Shown: piece by piece, positions 32,870 through 42,816 of the stretch
Numbering within the stretch: the stretch's first letter is position 1
Layout of the letters: every line of letters begins with the position of its first letter
DNA from: Silene conica
Taxonomy: Eukaryota; Streptophyta; Magnoliopsida; Caryophyllales; Caryophyllaceae
DNA length: 64,000 bases
Assembly (NCBI GenBank): GCA_029255685.2
Contig: CM055313.2
Coordinates: forward strand, 30,004,579-30,068,578
Direction of reading: 5' to 3'
Notes under the pieces: generated by a model
The model's input: the letters and a program-made list of their open reading frames with translations, nothing else
Databases searched by the model: none
What the model was told of the DNA's origin: nothing
Made by a program: the position numbers and the translations under genes

Positions 32870-33909
32870 TCTATATTAAAGGAAGAATATTTAAACCATT
32901 TTCATTAACCCACCTCATCAAACACGACATTTTTTTTTAAAAAAAAGGTAAATGTGGGTCCCACATCAAAAAAAAACATGGATTTTTATTTCTGGAAAAC
33001 ATCTTCTTTATGTTTGTACGTAAAATTTTACGTTTAAATTTATGTACACTCACGGTTGATGTTAATAAACTAATACGGAATACTCTGCCAAAAAAACATG
33101 GATAAAATAATTTTAGAGCTGATTCTTTAAAGAAAATAAAAGGTACCATACTGGAATTATATATTATCAAATGTAACAAATATTGTGGCATAAAAAAACC
33201 GGTTATTTGTAATTAAATTATCATATCGTTTGAATAATAATAAGATCTTAATTTGGTTATAAAATAACGAATATATCTCTTTACGAAAATCAACATATTA
33301 AATATTAAAAAATTACTATAAGATAAAAAGTTTCTGAATTTAACAACCTTAAAAATATTGAAAAAATAATAATTACGGAGTTTTAAAAGCTTATTGATCT
33401 GAAAGTTATAAAAAGAATAGATTAAACTAATATTACATACAATATAATATTTATTTCAAAAATTAATTTACAAAAATTTAAAGGTTATAATTAATTTAGG
33501 TTTTGCTCATTCGTGGACATGATTTACTCAATCATGAACATGAATGACTATCATACCCTTCTCATTTTATGCACCGGTTTTTCATTTTGTTTCTCCTCTT
33601 AAATTACTCACTCAAAGGACCACCCACCATCGACCACCAACCACCACGTACAACCACCTTACACCACCATCTTCCACACCCCTCCCCTCCATCTTATGCA
33701 CGGTGTATATAATGTTTTTCTACGAGTGTGCTACGATGAGTAATTAGAATGAGTTTGTAAATTGTATTTCACGCATAGTGCTTAGGGAGTGTGGCGTGCC
33801 ATTTTAGTGTGTTCGGCAATCTAGAGTGTATGGTTTTTATTTTGTGTTGGTCGAAAGCAATTGGAAACTGTTAGATAATATAAAGGGAAGATAATTTGTA
33901 TTATTGAAT

Positions 33910-34008
33910 GTTTTTTTTTTTACCTACAAACATATGTGACGATGTATTTATAATACATCGTCAAACCCTAGATAAACCCTAATGGAGATGGGCTAGGCCC
34001 AATATCCT
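33910..34008. repeat. Direct repeat, left copy (~100 bp, with hairpin)
   Basis: Nearly identical to 34563-34658. Contains a perfect 11-bp stem, GACGATGTATT, loop TAT, AATACATCGTC (33939-33963), and then CAAACCCTAGATAAACCC. Flanks a ~550-bp segment in LTR-like fashion, but TG/CA ends and a PBS were not found. Confidence 0.75.
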
Positions 34009-34177
34009 AATACCCTCCCGCAATCGTAAAGGCAGTACATTGTAGAACTTTACGATTGGAGAAAAATACAAAAGAACATAATCAATATAAAAAACGTTTT
34101 CGTCTCTTCATCTTGATCTTTCTTCAAGACATTTATCATCAATCTTCTTTCTTTTCACAAGTGTTGGTGGTTGGTAA

Positions 34178-34393
34178 GGTGCGTATAGGACTCGCCAGAC
34201 AAATTTTAGTGCGTATAGGACTCGCCAGACAAATTTTGGTGCGTAACTCGCCAGTTTTTTTCATTGCGTAACTCGCCAGTTTTTTCAATGCGTAACTCGC
34301 CAGTTTTTTTCAAGTGCGTAACTCGCCAGTTTTTTCAATGCGTAACTCGCCAGTTTTTTTTTTTCAATGCGTAACTCGCCAGTTTTTTTAATA
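34178..34393. repeat. Minisatellite, core GCGTAACTCGCCAG
   Basis: Six units of about 23-29 bp built on TGCGTAACTCGCCAG plus a T-run, preceded by two related 31-bp units GTGCGTATAGGACTCGCCAG plus ACAAATTTT. T-run length varies between units. Not a CRISPR: the spacers are only T-rich variations. Confidence 0.85.
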
Positions 34394-34562
34394 CCACCTT
34401 GATTAAAGAAATACGATTTCCTATATCTGTCATTGAATTGAAGAATAGATGAGAAAACTTTTTTTTAAAAAAAAAATAAAATAAAATAAATATCATCCTA
34501 AAATCCAGCCGGAGGGCACCATAGTTAATTAGTCCCTCCGGCAGGGCAGCGGAATATCGTTT

Positions 34563-34658
34563 TTTTTACCTACAAACATATGTGACGATGTATTTATAAT
34601 ACATCGTCAAACCCTAGATAAACCCTAATGGAGATGGGCTAGGCCCAATATCCTAATA
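34563..34658. repeat. Direct repeat, right copy (~96 bp)
   Basis: Second copy of 33910-34008, including the GACGATGTATT hairpin. The homology ends at CCTAATA in both copies. Confidence 0.75.
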
Positions 34659-35747
34659 GAAACATTAATTGATATAATCTGAGAATTAACCTAAGTATAA
34701 TATCAAGTTAAATCTCGGAATTAAACTGATTAATTATAGTATCAATAATTTTCATTGACGGTATTTTTCAAACCCTGATTTCATTACTCTAAATTAATTG
34801 AATATCCCTAATTCGACAAAAAGTTAATACATTAGAATTATTACTTGATTAATGTGAGAATTAAATTTTGTGAGGAAAGGAATGAAAAAGTAATGACAAT
34901 AAGGACATAAAAGGGTAAACCACGTCCATGAAACAAACCCTAAATTAATTTGACTAAATTAATTCCTTAATTTCATATAATAAAGTTACAAATTAAAATT
35001 ATTACTTGATCGATACGAGATCAGATAAGCATCCATAGTTATGTAATTTTGACGAATTTGATAAATTTGATTAATTTTGTGCGGGAGAGTATGGGAGAGA
35101 CGGAGAAACTGAGAGAGAGTTTTTTTTTTCTGTTTTTAGGCAAAGGGCATAGAATAGAAAAATAATGAAAAAAGTTCACGAATGAGTAAAACTTGTATAC
35201 GAATGAGCAACTACGTTAATATAAAAGTTGCAAAGATATTAGTTTGTATACGTACATGAATCTTTAACAATGATTTAACCCAAATATTTTTAAACATGAT
35301 GTAAAGTAATATTTTTGACGCAAAGAGTAGATGTGTAGTGAATTAAGAACAATAATAAGAAATAACTAGATTAATTTGAAAGTGATCTCAAAATTGAAGG
35401 CATAGAGAGGGTATAAAGAAGATTGTGTAAATGATAAGGAGTATTGATTTGAATGTAATCTCAAATTACAAAAACGGTGAGTAGCAAAATAGCAATGTAC
35501 CGTGGTAGTAGAGGATTAAGGTTAGTATGTGTTTTTTGGTCATTGGTGATCGAATATAAATTCATTTCATATGTGGTGTCAAATGCTTATTTTTAATCTG
35601 GACTCAATTTATATTTGAACCCAATTTTTTTTTACTATGGTTATTTAGGTATATGTATTAATTTGGAGTTACTATTAGTCCGTCAACAAAATTACGTAGG
35701 ATGCACAATATGTTACTCCTCATATATTTTTAACTCCATAAATTCTA

Positions 35748-35922
35748 ATTTGTGACGGACATATCCGTCGTAAATTTGCGACGGGTCAAGTATTACCCAT
35801 TTGAATAGTAAAAGACAAACCATTGATATTTTCTATGCTTTGTCTTATATAGTCAAGTGGAATAACTTGACCCATTAGAAGCTTACGACGGATATATTCA
35901 TCGCAAGAGAGACTTTAACTCG
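35748..35922. mobile_element. MITE with ~40-bp inverted ends
   Basis: The left end holds GTGACGGACATATCCGTCG then GCGACGGGTCAAG. The right end holds CTTGACCC then TTACGACGGATATATTCATC and CGCAAGAG, its reverse complement with a few changes. Total about 175 bp. No coding. Confidence 0.65.
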
Positions 35923-36127
35923 GCCAAAGTTAATCGAAATGACTAATTGAAGGAATGATAAACTAATCGCTATTTTAAAATAAAAACAACAAATTACATA
36001 TGTATTGGTGTTTAATTTGTAACAATGAAAATAGTTATGTCGAATTATATTCGCATTATTCTAAACAAATTTTAAATATTAAAATTTTAATAAGCAACCC
36101 GTACATTTTTGCACGGGTTAAAACTAG

Positions 36128-36559
36128 TTACCTTTAAAGCAGGTGTACATTAGATAAACAAGTAACAAGTAGTCTACTAATCACAAATATTATGTTTTTT
36201 TTGTTTATTTTATAAACTTTATGGAATAAAGGTATGACACTTATATTAAAATATACATCCGTCGAGAAATGGCACAAATACTAGTATACTTTTAGTTGTA
36301 TAATACGTAAGGTATAATTACTATATATTTATCCGAATTTTTGTGTAAGTTTTTTGAATTTGTTAAAGTTTATTTTTATTTTATATTTAAATGTGAGTTG
36401 AGGAAGTTTACAATTTAGGTCAGATTTCCAAACCATCAGTTGTAAAACTTGTAATACAATTGATGGTATAGTTTATTAATTGGAAAAACGGGTATATTTG
36501 GTGTACCATGTCATTGCTTTTGCTCTTTTGTTTTTAATGACGGGAAACGTGCAGTTATT
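36128..36559 (+). repeat. ~0.5-kb tandem repeat, unit 3
   Basis: Resumes the array after the Helitron with TTACCTTTAAAGCAG and contains the same ordered words as units 1-2. It ends at TTATT where a TIR element is inserted; the first bases of a fourth unit (ACCTTTAGAGCA) follow at 37010. Confidence 0.65.
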
Positions 36560-37006
36560 GACCCTGTTTGGTAAACAGCGGATTGATATTAGCAGGAGTA
36601 GATTGTAAAAGCAGATTTGACCAGCAGAATTTGTTGGCAGTTTTGACTAGCATATTCAATTAGCAGAATTTGTCAGAGGTGTTTGGTAATTAGCAGAATT
36701 AAATTAGCAGATTATCTCAATCATGTGTCAAATGATAAAAAAGGACATGAATAAATTATTGAGTAATATTTGTCAAAAATAGGGCTAATATTTTTTTAAG
36801 GGTAAGAAGATAATTTTTTAATTTTGTCAATATACTCTTTGAATATGCTGGGGGAGCAGCATATTCCAAAAGAGCATATTGAAGCTCATTCTACTCTTTC
36901 AATATGTTGTTTACCAAACAGTCCAAATAGCATATTGTTTGGTCAAACCTACTAATTGCCTCAATATGCTAATTGTTTTGCAATATGTTGTTTACCAAAC
37001 ATCGCC
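36560..37006. mobile_element. 447-bp TIR element with 3-bp ATT target duplication
   Basis: Inverted ends GACCCTGTTTGGTAAAC and GTTTACCAAACATCGCC. ATT lies on both sides (36557-36559, 37007-37009). Removing the element restores GTTATTACCTTTAG, which matches the uninterrupted junction in unit 1 (CTTATTACCTTTAG). Size and 3-bp TSD suggest a PIF/Harbinger-type MITE, although TTA/TAA is the usual target. Confidence 0.7.
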
Positions 37007-37009
37007 ATT

Positions 37010-37484
37010 ACCTTTAGAGCAATTATTCAATGGATAAATGTGTTAACATATGATATTAATGACTAAATATAGATGATACAAAATTTCGCAAATCATTCTT
37101 TGGATATTCTTTAATAATTTATCAATAGAATACACTAAACAATCGACAACTAATATGATGAATTTCCTTTTCCTTCTCATCTATATTAACTTTCGAAAAG
37201 AATATTTAGTTAATTGTTAATAAAATACACGTCAACTAATCTGGTGAATTTCATTTTCCTTCCAATCGATATTAACTATGGAAAATAATATTTACATAAT
37301 TATTAATAAACAATTAAACAAATACCCTCGGAAAAAAAGGGCAACTAATCTTTAAATAATCAACCAAAGAAATACACTCGAAAAAGAGCAAATAATATTT
37401 ATTTAAAGAACCAATCAATAAAAGATAAACAATCTTGAGTCAATCTTTTATGAACAACAATGTTTTTATAACCATCAAATATAC
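37010..37484. other. Non-coding AT-rich stretch
   Basis: Starts with the first bases of a further ~0.5-kb repeat unit. A ~75-bp segment (around 37160-37225) is imperfectly repeated at 37250-37315. No gene seen. Confidence 0.4.
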
Positions 37485-40088
37485 TGTAATATCCCGTATT
37501 TTCATAGTTCGTATTAAGGGGTCGTTTTATACTTTTGCCAAGACGAGGTTTAGTTATATGCTTTTCGATACGTATTTTGCTAAATTGCTATAATAATAAT
37601 ATTAATTATATATATTCGTTAAGTTTAATATTTATTATTTACATCGACATGTAGATAATTAATTTATCAAATGATGAACTTGTCATATAAATGTTATTTT
37701 ATATGTGGTCCGTGAGTCTCGAACTAGGGACCTTTTGCACACCGGTTTTGGGCCTCGAAATGCGTGTACTATGAATCAGCCCACACTTCGTCTTTTACAC
37801 AAACACAAGCAGCCTCACAACCTGCCGTCATTTTGTGACACCAATCCCTAACCTAATTCTAACCTAATCAACATTCTATCACCACACCTTCTCTGCTGAC
37901 ACTACAAGGTCTCTAGGGGCGGTTCACACGGCGGGTTTAGGGCGGTCTAAGGTGGCTCGTTTGGGCCAGGAAAGAGGTATGCCCATCACGTTGTTTCTTC
38001 TGTGTTCATTTAGCGTTTTTATTCGAGTAATTCAGTCAGGTAGATTTCATGTATGGTGTCTGGTTGTTATGCGATGGTGATCTATGCTGTTGGGAGTCAT
38101 GTCTTGACCATAGTCATAACCCCGTTGACCACCTAGGACCACCCAGCAAGGTCGTTTATAACTCCTGTCACGATACAAACCTACACCTCGCAGAAACAGA
38201 GTAATGAACGGGTAATGTTTTCATATGTTTTCGATGTTTTTACTAGTCACGTTTATATTGGGTGTTAGGTCCTTTGTATTGGTGATAGTCAGGGTGTATA
38301 AGTGGTTGTTTTTATGGTGGGTCTTGGTGTTTCGTGTCGTTTCTTTGCTAGAGTTTGTATGGGTGGTTCACGGTTTGAAAAACAGAGCTGGTATGGTGAT
38401 TGGATTTGAGTCGGTAGTTGTTGGCGGTCTCTGCGGTGTCGACAACAACCCCTAACCTCCCAGGAACCACCACGGCTCAGGGGCGAGCCTGGTGGTGTCA
38501 CTGGTGAGGGTGGTGGATGATGTTGGTGTCGATTAGGGTGGTTACGGAAGGGGTCAGACGTGTTAGTGCCGTGTTCGTATTCGGGTTTTGTCGCGTTGTT
38601 ACTGTTCGTGCTATGCCTGAGTCTTTTCTAATTACCTTGTCGAAGGGGTGGCTGGTTGTCGTGGTGGGGGCAGGCGTAGTGAGTTCTGGGTATGGTGGTT
38701 GTCGGTCGTAGGGGTGGTGTTACACGGTGATATGGGGTCTGTTTTGTGGTACGGTCTGTGTTGCTGGCCTGTTCACGCGGGTTCTTAGTGTGTTTTGAGT
38801 GTTTAGTTTTAATTGTTAGTCGTTTGTTTAATTCATTATTATTATTATTATTATTATTATGGTTGTTGTGTATTTAGTATTATTACTAGTATATTATACT
38901 TATTATTATTTAGTATGTGATAATAATTATCCTTATTGTTTTGTTATTATTTTAATATAGTAATGTTAGTTGTACTGTTATTATCGTTATGAGTCGTGGC
39001 TGTTCGTGAAATTAATTATCGAAGTATGGAATATTATTATTAGTATTATTATGTTATTAATAATTATTTTATTCAAATTAATAATAATTGTTTGTTAGTA
39101 GATGGTAACTCGTTATTAATGTTTTATGGATAGTCAATGTATTTGTTTATGTGCTATTTGTGATATTGTATTGTGACAATTATTTATATGTGGTTAAGTT
39201 TAATAGATGAGAACATGATTAATAATTGGTGGTATTGTCTTTTTGGGACGAGGTTGCTATTTCGGGAAAGTTTCTATTATAGGAAACTTTCCACTTTTAG
39301 AAAGTTACTATGTTTGGAACCCATACTATTCTAGGACAGGGGTTAATAACTGTTATATAATATATGTTTAGGTGACAGTTTTCCGAGTGGAATATTCCTA
39401 GCAGCTGTTCGGTCGTCATTCTGCAATTTGAGGTAGGGGAATATCTATGACTGTGATTGTGATCTGACATGAGGACACTCAGTATCTGATTGATATATTT
39501 AATTGTGATATATTGTGATTGATTGCTTATTACTGCTTATTGTGGAGAACGGAGATGTGAAATGGGTCTTGTGATATGGGTCTTGTGATAAGGGACTTGT
39601 GATATGGCCATGGGAGGTGTGGTGTGATGGAAGTGTGGTGCGATGGAAGGAGGGGTGTGATGGAGGTGAAGTGGATGATTGGGGCTTGTGATGTGGAGAT
39701 GGAGGAGGATGCATTTTTACTGTTGTTTATGTCTTATTTATCTTTCTACTCAACCTCGTGGTTGACCCTGTGTATTCGTGTGACACCTGTGATGATCCGT
39801 GATGGGGAGCAGTTTTGACAGGAGAGATGGTGCTGTGGGAGCATAGGATGGCGTGAGCACTTGGATGGACCGACTTAGATATAGATCACATACTTTGTAG
39901 TTATCAGTTGTACTTTAATTCGCTGTGTAGTATTTGTAACATCAAAGTTTAAATTTTATCAACTTTTATATAAAGTACTTTGGTTTGATTTACTTTGTTA
40001 TTCACTACCTCGGATATTCCGAGATGGTAACAACTCAATTTACTGAGGATGTCTTGCTAAAGGCTCCTTAATAAATCGGGGTGTTACA
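37485..40088 (+). mobile_element. Possible solo LTR (Gypsy-type), ~2.6 kb
   Basis: Begins TGTAATATCCCG and ends CGGGGTGTTACA, the inverted TG...CA ends common in plant Gypsy LTRs. A similar start, TGTAACACCCCG, is at 58708. No coding inside, and no PBS directly after. The 5-bp flanks (TATAC and ATTTA) do not match, so either the ends were eroded or this is a recombinant. Contains a GT-rich part around 38200-38760 and an (ATT)n microsatellite near 38829-38862. Confidence 0.4.
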
Positions 40089-40141
40089 ATTTATATATTT
40101 TTTATGCATGCTCGTGCAATTTTGCACGGGCTCTAAGCTAG
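40089..40141 (+). mobile_element. Helitron 3' end
   Basis: Hairpin CGTGCAA, loop TT, TTGCACG, then GGCTCTAAGCTAG ending at 40141, followed by T. The 5' end was not assigned; the LTR-like segment 37485-40088 appears inserted just upstream of this terminus. Confidence 0.5.
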
Positions 40142-40526
40142 TATCCAAAATTCTTGCCTTAACAATTTTATTAATTGTCTAATCTAAATGACGTAAATGA
40201 TATGCTATATATTTAAATATTTTTTCCTCAAATATACCAATTCCGAAATTCATGCTTTTATATTACCAATACCCAAATTCATGCCAAATTTAAATATTTT
40301 TAAAAAATTTATTGCATTTATATTCTCTTATGCGACTATACCACAAAATGTGAAGTGGATTGTTCATAACACCAATTTTATTGCATTTATATGCTCTTAT
40401 GCGACTATGCCAAATTCAAATATTTTTAAAAATTTGACAAATGCACAAAGTTATGGGGGTCAATCAGCACTTCCCCGCTTAAACAATTCTGGGTGGTCTT
40501 CTAATCGGATTTGAGTTTAAATTTTC
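40142..40526. other. Non-coding stretch
   Basis: Contains a loosely repeated word around CTTATGCGACTAT (40328 and 40397). No gene recognised. Confidence 0.4.
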
Positions 40527-41695
40527 TCATATATAAATAATGCTTTTGTCTCGGTTTGTCTATCGTTCATATATTTGCTTTGCATGATATTGTTTGATCT
40601 GTTTGTGTATCTATTTATGTTTTGATGGTGTTATTTGTCGAGACACCATCATTCACAATAACAACTTTGTGAATGTATCTTATTTTGTTTATATATATGA
40701 TACTTATCAGTGGGTTGACTCATTTGGTGTTGTGTCTGATTCCGGTTTGTTTTGTTGAGTCATTTTGGCTCCTTCGGGTCAAACTAATTCGAGCCGCTTT
40801 ATTTCACAGCAAGGAATTAGGAGTGATTTTATTCGTTAATTTTGTAAAAACCATTTTATAAATTAGGGTTGGTAATTAATGTCAATTAAGCTAAAGTACT
40901 TATTTTAAGTCATTTTAGGTCCATTTACATTATTTTTTATAAATAATACTAACTATCATTAATTTGCAAAGTTCCGATATAAAAGTTGAAGAGTTACAAG
41001 AATTTGAGGAATAGATCAAGAAGGTTGGAGAAGGTAAAATAGAAGGAATTAGTGGGAAAAAAACAATTTACAGTATGAAAATGAAAGATAATGAGTATAA
41101 GGTGTCGGGAAAAAAAAACTTTATCCAATTTAATTTTATTGTTCAATATTCCATTTTAAATATCTCAAATTAACTGTGTTGCATGGATAAATGATTTACA
41201 ATATTGAGAGTCAAGTGTTGACATTTTAAGAAGGTCTGCTGGTGGTTCTCGGGGTAGTCGTTAGTGATGGCGAGTGCTGCTTCCTGGCGTCTAGGCCATG
41301 ATGGATGGAAGAAGAAATGGGAGTGGAGGTAGAGAACTGAGTTACTGAGAGGATACCAAACAAGAGCAGAGGAGACGGAGAAATAATATGATAAAAAAAT
41401 GTAAAACAATGAGTAAAATTATTTTTTTATTGCGTAAAAAAAAATGTTATAAAATGTACAATAATTTTATGTCCACGGTTTCGATTTCGCTTCTCATAGA
41501 GTACTTTGAAATAAAAAGTCGAAGAAAAAGAAGAATATATTTCGAATAAAACGAACATAACATAAAATCAACAAAAGTTTGGGTAGACAAAGTATTGCTA
41601 AATCTTTGTTATTTACTAATTTAAAAATTATGTAAGTGTTTATCTTCAATAAAATTTCCGTTACCACCCGTGCATTACACGGGTTCAAAAACTAG
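40527..41695 (+). mobile_element. Helitron, plus strand (5' end tentative)
   Basis: 3' end: hairpin ACCCGTG, loop CATTA, CACGGGT (41665-41683), then CTAG (41692-41695), followed by T. The suggested 5' end TCATATATAAATAATGC at 40527 resembles the 5' end of the 22629 Helitron (TCATATATTTATC, then AATGC), but the base before it is C, not A. No coding. Confidence 0.45.
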
Positions 41696-42349
41696 TTCTG
41701 ATAAAATGTAAATACCAAGTATAATTGTTTTATAATTAAAGTTTTTTCGAAATTTGATTTTTTTATAGTAATTGCATTAATAGTGCAAGCTGATTTGATG
41801 TTGTATTAATATGATTATATTAATTACGCACGGTTAATTATGTGGTTCTCAATTCATTTCAATTTTTTATTTGTTTTAGTTTGCTGATGTGGAAAGATGA
41901 CCAACTCGGTTAAACATGATTGGTTTAAAAAAAACTAAAATTGTAAGATTGAATGAGAGACAGTTTTCCAAGATTCTTCTAAAACGATGAAAGAGTCAAA
42001 GTCTAACATAGATGAACACCGAAAATTGCGTAGAAGTAACTAAAAACAAAAACTGAATACAAAAACAACAATTAAATCATTTGTTTATTGCTCTCTAGAG
42101 TTGTGGTGCTTTAATGGTTTAGAAGTGCGCGACGGAATGAATGAATTAATACTACACATACAGTACACTTTTTTATCTCATGGAATGAATGAATTAATAC
42201 TGGTACTTGTCATCCACCTACACCGTTACGAATACTAAACATACTAGTATTTATATTCCTTAAACTATGCACTAGCAACACAAGGAAAAATATCAAAAAT
42301 TTACTACAACAGTTCTTATTTATTTCTACCAAAGTACTGCACACATGCC
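41696..42349. other. Non-coding stretch
   Basis: AT-rich. A ~20-bp word around GGAATGAATGAATTAATACT recurs near 42134 and 42181. No gene seen. Confidence 0.4.
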
Positions 42350-42545
42350 TACTTGAGACTGACCAGAGCAGCCGTATGCAACGCTACAGACTAGTGAACA
42401 GACCAGAAAATACAGACCAGACCAGAAACAAACCATGCTACAGACCATGCAGACCCTGCAGACTAGAGCTGCTACAGACCCTGCAGACCAAAAACAAACA
42501 GACCACCAAACTTGCAGAGGCAATACAAAGCAACTACAGACCAGA
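42350..42545. repeat. Degenerate CAGACC-rich tract
   Basis: CAGACC or a one-base variant occurs more than ten times in about 190 bp (GCTACAGACC, GCAGACC, ACCAGACC), with irregular spacing of roughly 9-20 bp. It lies downstream of the putative small gene at 42817-45609 and could be in its 3' UTR. Confidence 0.6.
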
Positions 42546-42816
42546 ATGCATTACATAAACTGTGAATTTAATCTGAATGCTAAGAGAAGCAGAAACTTCA
42601 AAGCTAAAGACTCCGCTTTGCTTTTCTACAACGCAAACTGTGAAAGAGCAATACATCCAAATTTACAGAGGATATGAAATAAAGGCAACGCAAATCAACA
42701 ACGGAGGCAAGGAAAACCTCCATAACTTTCAAATTTAAGTGGAACACTCTATTCGGTTAACACACGAAGGCATACTTCTCTTTTCTAGTTAAGGGGAGGG
42801 GAATAACCACAGTGCA

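Larger units (their letters stand above)
32870..36127 (+). mobile_element. Helitron, plus strand, ~3.26 kb, non-autonomous
   Basis: The 3' end is a hairpin (AACCCGTAC, loop ATTTTT, GCACGGGTT; 36095-36118) followed by AAAACTAG ending at 36127 and then T. The 5' end is placed at TCTATATTAAAGGAAG (32870) because the ~0.5-kb repeat is interrupted exactly between 32869 and 36128; the base before it is T rather than the expected A. No Rep/helicase frame was found. It contains a direct duplication with a minisatellite (33910-34658) and a MITE (about 35750-35920). Confidence 0.55.

Noticed and set aside
34178..34393. Regular repeats that could suggest a CRISPR-like array
   Set aside because: Plant DNA, and the units are contiguous with only variable T-runs between them, not unique spacers. 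It is a minisatellite.
37160..37320. A Helitron 5' end at 37180 (TCTATATTAAC after A) pairing with the 40141 terminus
   Set aside because: The same sequence is part of a local direct repeat, so the resemblance to Helitron starts is not convincing enough to call a boundary.
38225..39818. Several short frames in the LTR-like segment
   Set aside because: Biased GT-rich composition with frames on both strands; no domains, and the context is LTR-like.
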